Of a DNA stretch of 64,000 nucleotides, positions 1-8,479 are shown piece by piece. How positions within the stretch are numbered: position 1 is the first letter of the stretch; the number at the start of each line of letters is the position of its first letter. This DNA comes from TMP-86 sp964247385 (GTDB lineage Bacteria > Pseudomonadota > Gammaproteobacteria > Steroidobacterales > Steroidobacteraceae). Below the pieces are notes generated by a model. The model searched no databases and was not told the origin of the DNA. It saw only the letters and a program-made list of their open reading frames with translations. The position numbers and the translations under genes were made by a program. The stretch lies in NCBI GenBank assembly GCA_964247385.1, contig CAXTUB010000004.1, positions 124,001 to 188,000 of the forward strand. The letters run 5' to 3'.

Positions 1-1266
1 TCGGACACCGTTGAGATAGCTGTTCCGATACGGCAACGCTATGTCTCCCCGAATTCCACTATCCCAAGAGACCTTATCTGGCATGTGAGATCGGAACTGG
101 TCATGCCGTATGCCTTGGACGTGTACAGACATGAGCCCCAGCATTATAAATTGCGGCGCTTTAATCGCATCTGTTATCGGCAAACCGGAAAGATGCTCTA
201 ACATTACGAAATCATCCGTGCTACGACTGGGATCCATCCCCTTGCCGTCAAGGTAATAATCGATATTGGGGCCGTAGTATTCTTTGAGCCCCACAAAATG
301 TTCATGGTCTGAGGAAAGGAGGTAGCGAAGATCGTATCCTTGCCGCTTTAGAACCATTGGCAGAGAAAATTTGCCGGCGGCCACATGGTTTGCGGGTCGC
401 GACTGCAATATGGAGGCTATTCCACACGTAGTCATCGAGCATGAAGAGAACACAGAATTGAATTGCTGAAGCTGCCCAGTACGGACCAGCTTTGTCACAA
501 ATGGCATTTCTCCTTCACCGCCATAAGGCTGCAATACGTCTGCTCGCAACGCATCAATATAAATGAGAACAACGTGTGCACGGGTACCAAGCGGCGATTG
601 TGGATAAGCTGCCGCAAGATTCAAGTCGGTCGCCATCTCCGCCGGATACGCTTGCGCAGTCTGGCGATTAGATACCAAGGGGTGGTCATACAAAGAACTG
701 ACAAGGGGCTCTCGATTTCCGGATAGTCCAGCCCATGGATCGCAGAGAAAAAAAGCTAAAACAAACGCTGAAACCAGAGCCATGCGCGGCCAGGATACGC
801 GCGATCTGCCTTGAGACTGCAAATCGTAAGCAGTCGTTGAGCGGAGCATCAGCCATGCAAAGACCGCTGCCAACGCCAGAAACAGTGCGAAAACCACCGC
901 CATCGTTGCGATGAGCAGTCCGCGAGTAATCGGCAACGCAGCCACGATGATTCCCATCTGGTCCCAATATCCCAACACAATGGTTCGGGTTGGCAGATCG
1001 TGAAAACCATAGAGCGTAAACAAGCAAGCGGCATAAAAGCCCAGCTGCAGGCAAACTACCGCGCAACATATAAGCCCGGCAAGCGCAAGTCGCGCAAATC
1101 GACTGGATAGGCGGCCGACCCATCCAACGCTTGCATAACCCAAAATAAGCAGCGGCATTAGAACTGCGAGGTGATGCCACAAGTGCCATATCGGCTCGCC
1201 GAGCTCGCGCGCGTAGGCGTATAGAAACGCCAAGCCAAATCCAAGCATGATTAGTATCGCAATCAT
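1..1266 (-). CDS. Membrane-anchored alkaline-phosphatase/sulfatase-superfamily protein (partial, 3' end cut by window edge)
   Basis: The minus-strand frame is open from an ATG at 1266 to the left edge (422 codons). The first ~180 residues hold about five hydrophobic segments. The periplasmic domain then opens with VVLIYIDALRADVL, where D238 is the likely metal ligand, and SSCSMTTCGIASI, the region that carries the nucleophile in this superfamily. The layout resembles LTA-synthase, OpgE and phosphoethanolamine transferases rather than true sulfatases, because no C/S-x-P-x-R sulfatase motif is visible. The nucleophile cannot be fixed from sequence alone. The ATG overlaps the stop of the upstream methyltransferase (ATGA), so the two are co-translated. 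A role in modifying a lipid or glycan head group at the envelope is inference. Base use (ATA and TTT codons) looks less GC-rich than the backbone genes. Confidence 0.8.
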   Translation of the reverse strand, partial: MIAILIMLGFGLAFLYAYARELGEPIWHLWHHLAVLMPLLILGYASVGWVGRLSSRFARLALAGLICCAVVCLQLGFYAACLFTLYGFHDLPTRTIVLGYWDQMGIIVAALPITRGLLIATMAVVFALFLALAAVFAWLMLRSTTAYDLQSQGRSRVSWPRMALVSAFVLAFFLCDPWAGLSGNREPLVSSLYDHPLVSNRQTAQAYPAEMATDLNLAAAYPQSPLGTRAHVVLIYIDALRADVLQPYGGEGEMPFVTKLVRTGQLQQFNSVFSSCSMTTCGIASILQSRPANHVAAGKFSLPMVLKRQGYDLRYLLSSDHEHFVGLKEYYGPNIDYYLDGKGMDPSRSTDDFVMLEHLSGLPITDAIKAPQFIMLGLMSVHVQGIRHDQFRSHMPDKVSWDSGIRGDIALPYRNSYLNGVR

Positions 1267-1895
1267 GGCTTTTGCAAATGGACCAACGTAAAAAAGCCCA
1301 TTGGACGCAGTGGCTTGATCGAAACGATTTTGAATGAGCTATCAGCAAGTAGTGCCGACAGAGCAAGGTTGGACTCAAATCCGATGAGCCGCGCGAATGG
1401 AGAAAACAACTTCTCCAGCCAGCGCAGGCCACGAACGCCGGCGAAATGGTTGACGATCAGTACATGCCCGCCCGGTATCAGAATTCGAAAAGCTTCCGCC
1501 AGTAACCGCTTCGGATCGGGAGTGACAGAAATGACAAAGGGCAGCACCACTGCATCGAACGTCTCTTCCTTGTAGGGAAGTTGCTCGCCGTCCACGAGTT
1601 GCAGCTCTATCTCAGCATTAGTTGACCCGCTTTGCTGGCGCGTCCTAGCCTTGTCCAGCATGCGCGGGCAAATATCCACGCCTACAACAAAAGTCCCCGC
1701 AGGGTAGTGCCGCAAGGACAAGCCGGTTCCCACTCCGACCTCAATCACGCGGCGCGCGCCGGCATCTTTTACAAAATTTGCAATATGCCAATGGTAGTGG
1801 CCTACAACGCGGCCAAATGTCGCATCGTAACTAGGCGCCCATCGGGCATACGTCTCGATGACGCCGTCCTTGGTCAGAGCACTCAAATCATTCAA
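1263..1895 (-). CDS. Class I SAM-dependent methyltransferase, PmtA-like
   Basis: The core is a Rossmann methyltransferase: VIEVGVGTGLSLRHYP is motif I, VVGVDICPRMLDKAR is motif II, and FDAVVLPFVISVTPDP precedes the LIPGGHVLIVNHF strand. The N-terminal ETYARWAPSYDATFG resembles phosphatidylethanolamine N-methyltransferases of the PmtA type. That specificity is inferred, and quinone or other small-molecule substrates remain possible. I placed the start at a TTG (1895), about 10 codons before the conserved domain. The frame stays open upstream to an ATG at 2024, but that would overlap mutT and add a low-quality tail. The gene ends in an ATGA overlap with the alkaline-phosphatase-superfamily gene, which suggests a joint function on membrane lipid head groups. 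Confidence 0.8.
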   Translation of the reverse strand: MNDLSALTKDGVIETYARWAPSYDATFGRVVGHYHWHIANFVKDAGARRVIEVGVGTGLSLRHYPAGTFVVGVDICPRMLDKARTRQQSGSTNAEIELQLVDGEQLPYKEETFDAVVLPFVISVTPDPKRLLAEAFRILIPGGHVLIVNHFAGVRGLRWLEKLFSPFARLIGFESNLALSALLADSSFKIVSIKPLRPMGFFTLVHLQKP

Positions 1896-1971
1896 CCAAT
1901 GGCATTTGCAGGAATTTCTTTGCTGTAGAAGCGCGGATTCAGCCGAGAACCACTCAGCGCCTCGCAATGCT

Positions 1972-2430
1972 TCACGGCTTGATTTGTTCGGTTTGCAACT
2001 TGCGCACCAGCGGCCAATCCGCATCCAAGAAATTCAGGGAATCTAGATCGGCCGGATGCGCCCAGCGTAATCCTTGGCCATCAAGAGAGACAGGACTGCC
2101 GTCCCATTCCGTAATGCGCCAAGTTGATAACAGCACATTGCGATCGGAGTACTGGTGTTCGAGCGTCATAAACGGTTGGTAGCGCACGACCTCAATCCCC
2201 AACTCTTCCCTCAGCTCGCGCCGCAACGTATCTTCCGCGCTCTCTCCTGCTTCGCGTTTGCCGCCAGGAAATTCCCAACGTCCGGCGGATCGGGTGCCGG
2301 CGGGGCGCTGTGCAACCAGCACATCGCCAGTCGCCCGCTGCAAAATTCCCGCGACGACTTGAATGACTTCGATGCTAGCCGGCCTGTTGCAACGCGCCGT
2401 GGCAGTGCTTGTATTTCTTCCCCGAGCCAC
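1972..2430 (-). CDS. mutT: Nudix hydrolase MutT-like, 8-oxo-dGTP diphosphatase
   Basis: A complete Nudix box is visible (GGKREAGESAEDTLRREL followed by REELGI), preceded by VVAGILQRATGDVLVAQRP and GRWEFPGG, as in MutT. The expected role is hydrolysis of 8-oxo-dGTP to the monophosphate to prevent A:T to C:G transversions. The gene follows secA, as mutT does in many gammaproteobacteria. The only ordinary start codon in frame is a GTG at 2430, which makes the first ~19 codons overlap the end of secA by 56 bp. No ATG, GTG or TTG lies between the secA stop and the conserved strand, so either the overlap is real or a rare ATT/ATC start is used. The product is about 130-152 aa. Confidence 0.85.
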   Translation of the reverse strand: MARGRNTSTATARCNRPASIEVIQVVAGILQRATGDVLVAQRPAGTRSAGRWEFPGGKREAGESAEDTLRRELREELGIEVVRYQPFMTLEHQYSDRNVLLSTWRITEWDGSPVSLDGQGLRWAHPADLDSLNFLDADWPLVRKLQTEQIKP

Positions 2431-5164
2431 AGGGGCACGGCTCGTTGCGGCCTACTTTGGGCAGTGCACGCACGAATGGCGCCGCTGCAGCGGCGGCCGC
2501 GGCCTGCGAGGGAGCCCGCCCTGAACCGGCAGATTGCGCAGGCACGGTGCCGTCGGTTTCCACGGCATCCTGCCGCGTCACCGAATCTCCGCCGATCAAC
2601 GAGACGGCATCGGCGTGCTGTGCATGCAGCGCTCGCGCGAGCCGCTGTTGCCGCTCGTGTTCTTCCCGCTCAATCTCGGCCTGGCTGCGCACCTGAATCT
2701 TCGACACGGTCGTAATGGTGTCGAACTTGATGTGATCGAGCATGGATGAAAAGAGCGCGAACGCTTCGCGCTTGTATTCCTGCTTCGGGTCTTTTTGCGC
2801 ATAGCTGCGCAGCGAAATGCCTTGGCGCAAGTAATCCATCGCCGCCAAGTGCTCGCGCCAATGCTGATCCAGCGTACGCAGCGTAATTTCTTTTTCGATA
2901 TAGCGGATGACTTCGGCGCCTGCATTGGCGGATTTTTGATCATAGGCGGCGATGAGGCCGGCCTGGATCTTGCCGCGCAACGAGGAGCCATCGCCTGCCT
3001 CTTCGGCCTTGAGCCAGTCGGCAATCGGCAGTGTCACGCCGAAGTCGCGCTCGACTGCTGCGGAGAGGCCCGCCACATCCCACTGCTCTTCCGGCACGCC
3101 CGCCGGCACATATTGGTCCACGAGCTGGGAGACGATGTCCTCGCGAATTCCAACGATGGCCTCCGCAACGTTCTCCGCCGCCATGAGATCCGTGCGCTGT
3201 TGATAGATGACACGGCGCTGGTCGTTCGCCACGTCGTCGTACTCGAGCAATTGTTTGCGCGCATCGAAATTGTGCTGCTCGACCCGGCGCTGCGCGCGTT
3301 CGATCTGCCGCGTCAACATGCCGCTTTCGATGGCCTCGCCCGGCTTCATGCCGACCCGCGTCATCAAAGATTTCATGCGCGCGGGATCGCCGAAAATGCG
3401 CATCAAGTTATCATCGAGCGATAAATAAAATCGGCTCGAGCCCGCATCGCCCTGGCGCCCCGACCGCCCGCGCAGCTGATTGTCGATACGTCGTGACTCA
3501 TGCCGCTCGGTACCGACAATGTGCAGACCGCCCGCGGCGAGCACTTGATCATGCCGTTGCTGCCAGGCCGCACGCGCCACCTCAACTTGCTCGGGCTGCT
3601 CCTCGATTCCTTCGAGCTCGGCCTCGAGCTTGCCGCCGAGCACGATATCCGTACCGCGACCCGCCATATTGGTCGCGATCGTCACGGCGCCCGGCCGCCC
3701 CGCCTCGGCGACAATGTGCGCTTCGCGCTCATGCTGCTTGGCGTTCAACACTTGATGAGGAATCTTCGCATCGCTCAAAAGCCCGGCGAGCCGCTCGGAC
3801 GTCTCGATGGAGGTGGTGCCGACCAGCACCGGCTGGCCACGCTTTACGCAATCCTGAATGTCTTCAAGAATCGCCTGAAACTTATCCTTCTCCGACAAGA
3901 ACACCAGATCCGATTTGTCGGCGCGGACCATGGGCTTGTGCGTCGGAATCACGACGACCTCGAGCCCGTAGATTTGCTGAAACTCGAACGCCTCGGTGTC
4001 CGCGGTACCGGTCATTCCCGACAATTTCGAATATAGGCGGAAATAATTTTGAAACGTGATCGACGCGACGGTTTGATTCTCTTCGCGCACCCGCACGTTC
4101 TCTTTTGCCTCCACCGCTTGATGCAAGCCGTCGGACCAGCGGCGGCCCGGCATGGTGCGGCCGGTGAACTCATCCACGATGATGACCTCGCCGCCGCGCA
4201 CGATGTATTCGACATCACGCTTGTAGAGCGCATGGGAGCGCAGCGCCGCGTTCAAGTGATGCATGAGCCGGATGTTGCTCGGGTCGTACAAGCTCTCGCC
4301 ATCGCGCAGGAGCCCCGCCTCGGCCATGAGCTGCTCGACTTTCTCGTGGCCTTCTTCGGTGAGCGTCGCTTGCTTGGTCTTCTCATCGACCGCGTAGTCG
4401 CCGGGGCCGTCCTCTTCTTTTTGCCGCAGCAGTCGCGGAATCAGACCGTTGATGCGGATGTACAGCTCGGTGCTTTCTTCCGCGGGCCCTGAGATGATGA
4501 GCGGAGTGCGCGCCTCGTCGATGAGAATGGAGTCGACTTCATCGACGATGGCGAATGAGAGCTTGCGCTGCACTCGGTCTTCCAAGCGGAAGGCCAAGTT
4601 GTCGCGCAAATAATCAAAACCGAACTCGTTATTGGTGCCGTAGGTGATGTCGCACGCGTAAGCGGCGCGTTTTTCCTCGGAAGACTGCGCATTCTTGATG
4701 ACCCCGACTTGCAGGCCCAGAAAGCGATACACCGGGCCCATCCAATCCGAGTCGCGCTGCGCCAAATACTCGTTCACGGTGACCACGTGCACGCCGTCGC
4801 CCGTCAGCGCATTCAGGTATGCCGGCAAGGTTGCGACCAAGGTCTTACCTTCGCCGGTGCGCATCTCCGCGATGCGGCCCGAGTTGAGCGCAAGTCCGCC
4901 AATCAGCTGTACGTCGAAGTGGCGCATGCCCAATGTGCGGCGCGCGGCCTCCCGCGCCAAGGCAAACGCTTCGGGAATCAACTCATCCAGCGTGGCGCCG
5001 GATGTCGAGCGCTCTTTGAGGGCTTGCGTGCGTAACGGAAAGTCTTCGTCGCGCAATGCCTGAATCGATGGCTCGAGCGCATTGATAGCGGCGACCGTTC
5101 GGCCGAACTCTTTGACGAGCCGCTGGTTACGGCTGCCGAAAACTTGAGCTAAAAGCTTCCTCAC
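2375..5164 (-). CDS. secA: Protein translocase ATPase SecA
   Basis: This is a full-length 929-aa SecA, the motor that drives preproteins through SecYEG. The Walker A MRTGEGKT sits at residues 101-108. The DEAD-like DEVDSILIDEARTPLIISG follows, and GMTGTADTE and GRGTDIVLGG are both present. The C-terminus carries the zinc-binding SEC-C motif CPCGSGKKYKHCH (C910, C912, C921, H922), used for SecB and lipid contact. A linker before it contains eight consecutive alanines. The start MRKLLAQVFGSRN matches the family. A good promoter lies about 40 bp upstream. The M23 peptidase gene lies upstream, and mutT overlaps the secA end. Confidence 0.97.
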   Translation of the reverse strand: MRKLLAQVFGSRNQRLVKEFGRTVAAINALEPSIQALRDEDFPLRTQALKERSTSGATLDELIPEAFALAREAARRTLGMRHFDVQLIGGLALNSGRIAEMRTGEGKTLVATLPAYLNALTGDGVHVVTVNEYLAQRDSDWMGPVYRFLGLQVGVIKNAQSSEEKRAAYACDITYGTNNEFGFDYLRDNLAFRLEDRVQRKLSFAIVDEVDSILIDEARTPLIISGPAEESTELYIRINGLIPRLLRQKEEDGPGDYAVDEKTKQATLTEEGHEKVEQLMAEAGLLRDGESLYDPSNIRLMHHLNAALRSHALYKRDVEYIVRGGEVIIVDEFTGRTMPGRRWSDGLHQAVEAKENVRVREENQTVASITFQNYFRLYSKLSGMTGTADTEAFEFQQIYGLEVVVIPTHKPMVRADKSDLVFLSEKDKFQAILEDIQDCVKRGQPVLVGTTSIETSERLAGLLSDAKIPHQVLNAKQHEREAHIVAEAGRPGAVTIATNMAGRGTDIVLGGKLEAELEGIEEQPEQVEVARAAWQQRHDQVLAAGGLHIVGTERHESRRIDNQLRGRSGRQGDAGSSRFYLSLDDNLMRIFGDPARMKSLMTRVGMKPGEAIESGMLTRQIERAQRRVEQHNFDARKQLLEYDDVANDQRRVIYQQRTDLMAAENVAEAIVGIREDIVSQLVDQYVPAGVPEEQWDVAGLSAAVERDFGVTLPIADWLKAEEAGDGSSLRGKIQAGLIAAYDQKSANAGAEVIRYIEKEITLRTLDQHWREHLAAMDYLRQGISLRSYAQKDPKQEYKREAFALFSSMLDHIKFDTITTVSKIQVRSQAEIEREEHERQQRLARALHAQHADAVSLIGGDSVTRQDAVETDGTVPAQSAGSGRAPSQAAAAAAAAPFVRALPKVGRNEPCPCGSGKKYKHCHGALQQAG

Positions 5165-5201
5165 GGGCGGGCGAATTCCTCGGAACGCAGGGCAAACGGG
5201 T

Positions 5202-5231
5202 ATTGTACGGATAGACCGGAACGGCGGTAAA
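5202..5231 (-). promoter_or_regulatory. Candidate sigma70 promoter of secA
   Basis: Reading the minus strand, TTTACC (5231-5226) is followed after an 18-bp spacer by TACAAT (5207-5202), about 40 bp before the secA ATG. It would let secA be transcribed independently of the upstream M23 peptidase gene. Called by eye only. Confidence 0.5.
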
Positions 5232-5294
5232 TCGTTTCGAGTAGCGCCGGCGCCGGGAAGATGGCGCTCGGAATCGCGGCTTTGCGGCGCTGTG

Positions 5295-6215
5295 CTAGCG
5301 CAGCGCGCCGATATATTTCAGCGGATCGACTTGTGCGCCGTTCTTCAACACTTCGAAATGCAGGTGAGTGCCGGTGGAACGGCCGGTGGAACCCATGAGC
5401 GCGATGGCATCGCCCTTGTGAACGATATCGCCTGCCTTCACCAACAGTTTTTCATTATGGCCGTAGCGAGTCGATAAGCCATTGCCGTGGTTGATCTCCA
5501 CCAACTCGCCAAAGCCTGAGCGCTCACCCGCCCATACCACAAGGCCCGCGCCAACCGCCGTGACTTTCGTGCCCTCGGGCGCGGCAAAATCCAAGCCACG
5601 ATGGTAGGCGGTGTATCCAGTGAAAGGATCGGCGCGGTTGCCAAAGTACGACGAGATGTAGCCTTGTCCCACGGGACGGCCTTGCGGATAGACCTGCTTG
5701 TTGAGGTCGCGCGTCAAGATCATGTTTTCGAGCACGCCTAACTGCTGTTCGCGGCTGCTCAAGCGCGTTTGCAAATCGTCGATCATGCTGGTCAGGCTGG
5801 GGATCTGCGCCGGCTGACCCTCAGAGCCAGTCTCCGCTCCGCCTTGCGGCGGCGGATTGTCGAAATCGAACTCGCCGTTGTCCAGGTTCGCCATTTGCGT
5901 GAGCCGCTTACCGAGTGCGTCCAAGCGAATGACGCTTGCATTCATTTCGCCGACTCGCATGGCGATGGCGTTGATCTTTTCCTGCAGCGCGCGGCGAGTG
6001 TCGTCGATCTGCGCACGTTCCTTCGAGAACTCTTCGGTCAAGCCCGACAGACTCGGAAGTTTGGGCGAGTCGTGCGAGCCCAGCGCAAGACCCGTGACAA
6101 ACGCCCCTCCAAGAACTACGACGATCGCTACCAGGACGCTCAAGATCAGTCCAGGGTGACGCAGATCCAATTGTTTGACCGCGCTCGGGTTGCGGCCAAC
6201 AAAAATAATATTCAT
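5295..6215 (-). CDS. Inner-membrane-anchored M23 family peptidase (LytM/DipM-like)
   Basis: The 306-aa product has one N-terminal membrane anchor (about residues 24-46: LILSVLVAIVVVLGGAF). An amphipathic/coiled-coil stretch of EEFSKERAQIDDTRRAL type follows, and then a C-terminal LytM domain. Metal ligands are intact: H205 and D209 in YHRGLDFAAP, and the HLH pair at 284-286 in THLHFEV. The protein is therefore probably an active peptidoglycan endopeptidase rather than a degenerate EnvC/NlpD-type activator. The same family sits beside secA in Pseudomonas-type genomes. It is transcribed toward secA and diverges from dciA. Exact substrate cross-link is not deducible. Confidence 0.9.
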   Translation of the reverse strand: MNIIFVGRNPSAVKQLDLRHPGLILSVLVAIVVVLGGAFVTGLALGSHDSPKLPSLSGLTEEFSKERAQIDDTRRALQEKINAIAMRVGEMNASVIRLDALGKRLTQMANLDNGEFDFDNPPPQGGAETGSEGQPAQIPSLTSMIDDLQTRLSSREQQLGVLENMILTRDLNKQVYPQGRPVGQGYISSYFGNRADPFTGYTAYHRGLDFAAPEGTKVTAVGAGLVVWAGERSGFGELVEINHGNGLSTRYGHNEKLLVKAGDIVHKGDAIALMGSTGRSTGTHLHFEVLKNGAQVDPLKYIGALR

Positions 6216-6537
6216 GCAGCGGGCCCTCGCCTAAACCGCAAAACGCACTCCTCACACAAGCAAATTGCCGGACGTGCAGCCGACTCTTCGAGTCGTATTG
6301 CCAGCCGTGCGGCCAAAAAGCAAAGCTCGCCTGATGACTCAGCGCGCATCAATGCGCTGTTTTTTCTGGCGACCCCGCTATCGTGCCGACAATAAGTCAA
6401 TTCGGCAGACCGGAAGCTTTGCGTCCCCGCCTCACAACGGGTTTGCCTTTACAGTCAGGCGGCACTATGCAACAAAACTGCGTCAAAAACCAACGCTTTG
6501 TCGCACACTCCGTACCGATATGTCAGATGAGCTCTGA
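6216..6537. promoter_or_regulatory. Divergent intergenic region between the M23 peptidase gene and dciA
   Basis: This 322-bp gap must hold the divergent promoters of the peptidase gene (minus) and dciA (plus). On the plus strand, TTGCCT (6443-6448), a 17-bp spacer and TATGCA (6466-6471) form the best -35/-10 match. It lies about 70 bp before the TTG start of dciA. No convincing coding sequence, repeat or RNA is visible. Confidence 0.35.
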
Positions 6538-6858
6538 TTGATTTCCAAAAAAATTAAGCGAGTCGCAGAAGTGCTCGAGGGGCAATCGTCAGCAATCGGA
6601 GCGCTCCAAGTCGCGCGGCGCGATCGAGCCACCCTGTTGGCTAGCGTGCGCGCCACGCTGCCAGCGGAATTACGCGAGCGCGTGGTGAGCGCGAGCCGGC
6701 GCGGTGAGGTGCTGACGCTTGGAGCGCACTCCGCCGCGTGGGCGAATCGTTTGCGTTATGTCGCATGCGACCTGCGCGACGCGTTGAACGGCGCGGGCGA
6801 AGTCGGAATCACACGCGTGCGGGTGCGGGTGATTCTTTCGAAGTCTAACGATACGTAA
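6538..6858 (+). CDS. dciA: DUF721 protein, DciA-type replicative helicase loader/regulator
   Basis: The 106-aa product matches DUF721. It has a short N-terminal helix region and the core LTLGAHSAAWANRLRYVACDLRDAL, in which AAWANRLR is typical of the family. DciA is the ancestral bacterial loader of the DnaB helicase, found where DnaC is absent. The position between lpxC and secA is conserved in pseudomonads and relatives, which supports the call. The start is a TTG at 6538, the best available in frame. Its orientation is opposite to its neighbours secA and lpxC. Confidence 0.8.
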   Translation: MISKKIKRVAEVLEGQSSAIGALQVARRDRATLLASVRATLPAELRERVVSASRRGEVLTLGAHSAAWANRLRYVACDLRDALNGAGEVGITRVRVRVILSKSNDT

Positions 6859-6933
6859 GGCTGCGGCGCGGGGATGGCGTTTTTTATGAATCCTACAAAC
6901 GCCTTGTTCGACGGATCAGCGGTACACATCTTT

Positions 6934-7179
6934 TCAATCCGCGACTTTGTAAATGGTTACTTCGCGGAGCTGGTCATTGACGTGGTAGATGATCCGGAAA
7001 TTGCCTTGACGCACGCGATAACGATCCGCGTAACCCGCGAGCTTTTCCGAGCCCCGGGGACGGGGGTTAGATGCCAGCGCAGAGATTTTGGTAATAATCC
7101 GTTGACGAGCGGACTTTGAATCTACTGCGGCAAGCTCTTTTCCCGCAGAACTCTTGATTGAAACGCTATATGAGACCAC
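6934..7179 (-). CDS. RelE/ParE-superfamily toxin
   Basis: The 81-aa product has the compact RelE fold signature: KELAAVDSKSARQRIITKI, then NPRPRGSEKLAGYADRYRVRQG and NFRIIYHVND followed by VTIYKVA. In the RelE group this gives ribosome-dependent mRNA cleavage, and in the ParE group gyrase poisoning. RYRVRQGNFRIIY with basic residues favours RelE. The gene starts at GTG 7179 and overlaps the end of the antitoxin gene by 14 bp, the usual antitoxin-first order. The conserved basic and aromatic residues appear intact, so the module is likely functional. Confidence 0.88.
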   Translation of the reverse strand: MVSYSVSIKSSAGKELAAVDSKSARQRIITKISALASNPRPRGSEKLAGYADRYRVRQGNFRIIYHVNDQLREVTIYKVAD

Positions 7180-7396
7180 GACGCTTCATGCTCCGCACGA
7201 AGCTTTCAAAAGAAACTCGACGTTCCTTCTTGCCCTGATCAAACGCAGCGAGATCCGATACATCTTCCGCAAGAGATACTCGAACCGCGTCGTTGACCAA
7301 GTCGGATATAGACCGCTCATTGGCTGCCGCCCGAAGTCGCAGCGCCTTGTGGATTTCTGGCTGAAAATAAACGGTGGCGCGCTTAGGGACGGTCAT
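7166..7396 (-). CDS. Ribbon-helix-helix (CopG/MetJ-type) antitoxin
   Basis: The 76-aa protein begins PKRATVYFQPEIHKALRLRA, a typical RHH DNA-binding strand and helix. SISDLVNDAVRVSLAED follows as the second helix. The C-terminal charged tail (KKERRVSFESFVRSMKRRG) would bind and neutralise the toxin encoded immediately downstream. Such antitoxins repress their own operon as dimers on short repeated boxes, and a candidate box pair lies 22 bp upstream. The pair sits between lpxC and dciA, an unusual place that suggests a separate arrival. Confidence 0.88.
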   Translation of the reverse strand: MTVPKRATVYFQPEIHKALRLRAAANERSISDLVNDAVRVSLAEDVSDLAAFDQGKKERRVSFESFVRSMKRRGLI

Positions 7397-7417
7397 TGAC
7401 TCATAGTGAAATCATGG

Positions 7418-7432
7418 CGTCAAAACGTCAAG
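7418..7432 (-). promoter_or_regulatory. Candidate RHH autoregulatory box pair
   Basis: CGTCAAAACGTCAAG (plus strand) contains two direct CGTCAA copies eight bases apart, 22 bp before the antitoxin ATG. On the minus strand they read as two TTGACG hexamers, so they could also serve as a -35 element. Short direct repeats of this kind are typical RHH antitoxin operators. Assignment is by pattern only. Confidence 0.35.
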
Positions 7433-7521
7433 TCGTCGCGGTCCTGCGCGAAGTTGGGAATCGAACAAGCCTCGATAAGTCACCGCGTGCAGCAATTGCC
7501 AGCAACCATTCGCCGCCCTGA

Positions 7522-8433
7522 TTATGCGTGGCTCGCCACCGGCACATAAGAGATCGGCGCATCTTTCAGGCTTTCGAAGGTGACCTCACGCCACGCGCTT
7601 TGCGTGGCGATCAGTGTGCGCAGCAACTTGTTATTGAGCGCATGGCCGGACTTATAGCCGCTGAATTCGCCGATGAGGCTGTGACCGAGCAGATATAAAT
7701 CGCCAATGACGTCGAGGATTTTGTGCTTGACGAACTCATCTTCGTAACGCAGCCCGCCTTCGTTCAGGATGCGGCTGTCGTCGAGCACGATGGCGTTGTC
7801 CAAGTTGCCGCCGAGCGCGAGATTGTGCGCACGTAAGCTCTCCAGATCGCGCATGAATCCGAATGTGCGCGCACGGCTCACTTCGCGCAAGAACGTGGTA
7901 GTTGAAAAATCCATGCTGCCGGATTGCGAGTGTTTCTTGAACGTCGGGTGATCGAACTCGATCTCGAAATTGACCTTGAAGCCGTCGTGCGGATCGAAGC
8001 GTGCCCACTTGTCGCCCTCCTCTACGCGCACGCTTTCCAAGATTCGAATGAAGCGCTTGGGGGCCTTCTGCTCTTCGATGCCCGCGGATTGCAACAAGAA
8101 AACGAACGGGCCGGCGCTCCCATCCATGATCGGGACTTCGCCTGCGTCCACATCGATGATGACATTGTCGATGCCGAGGCCTGCGAGCGCGGACAGCAGA
8201 TGCTCGACCGTGGAAATTTTCGCTTCGCCGTTCTTGAGGGTAGTCCCCAGCATGGTCTCGCCGACATAGCTTGCGAGCGCGGGAATGTCATCGGTGCCCG
8301 GCAGATCGGCGCGCCGAAACACGATGCCTGAATCCGCCGCGGCCGGATGCAGCGTCATCAGCACCTTTTGGCCTGTATGAAGCCCCACCCCGGTCGCGCG
8401 GATGGAATTTTTCAGCGTGCGCTGCAATAGCAT
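7522..8433 (-). CDS. lpxC: UDP-3-O-acyl-N-acetylglucosamine deacetylase LpxC
   Basis: This 303-aa zinc enzyme catalyses the committed step of lipid A synthesis in the cytoplasm. It begins QRTLKNSIRATGVGLHTGQKV. The zinc histidine H78 is in ISTVEHLLSAL, and the second ligand cluster is in FVKHKILDVIGDLYLLGH. The substrate-tunnel sequence SRARTFGFMRDLE is present. The length equals E. coli LpxC. Position downstream of ftsZ is the classical dcw order. The C-terminus (PISYVPVASHA) could be a proteolysis signal, as in the FtsH-degraded E. coli protein, but this is not testable here. A 10-bp hairpin lies between ftsZ and lpxC. Confidence 0.97.
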   Translation of the reverse strand: MLLQRTLKNSIRATGVGLHTGQKVLMTLHPAAADSGIVFRRADLPGTDDIPALASYVGETMLGTTLKNGEAKISTVEHLLSALAGLGIDNVIIDVDAGEVPIMDGSAGPFVFLLQSAGIEEQKAPKRFIRILESVRVEEGDKWARFDPHDGFKVNFEIEFDHPTFKKHSQSGSMDFSTTTFLREVSRARTFGFMRDLESLRAHNLALGGNLDNAIVLDDSRILNEGGLRYEDEFVKHKILDVIGDLYLLGHSLIGEFSGYKSGHALNNKLLRTLIATQSAWREVTFESLKDAPISYVPVASHA

Positions 8434-8479
8434 GCGTTCGACCCAAGAAGTCCTGAAAAAACAACGCTACGCTAACACA

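Noticed and set aside
686..1432. Minus-strand 248-codon frame over the alkaline-phosphatase-superfamily gene
   Set aside because: It is a shadow in another frame. The neighbouring frame gives a coherent membrane protein that continues into a recognisable catalytic domain and runs off the left edge.
6874..7119. Plus-strand 81-codon frame
   Set aside because: It is antisense to the RelE toxin gene and lacks family resemblance.
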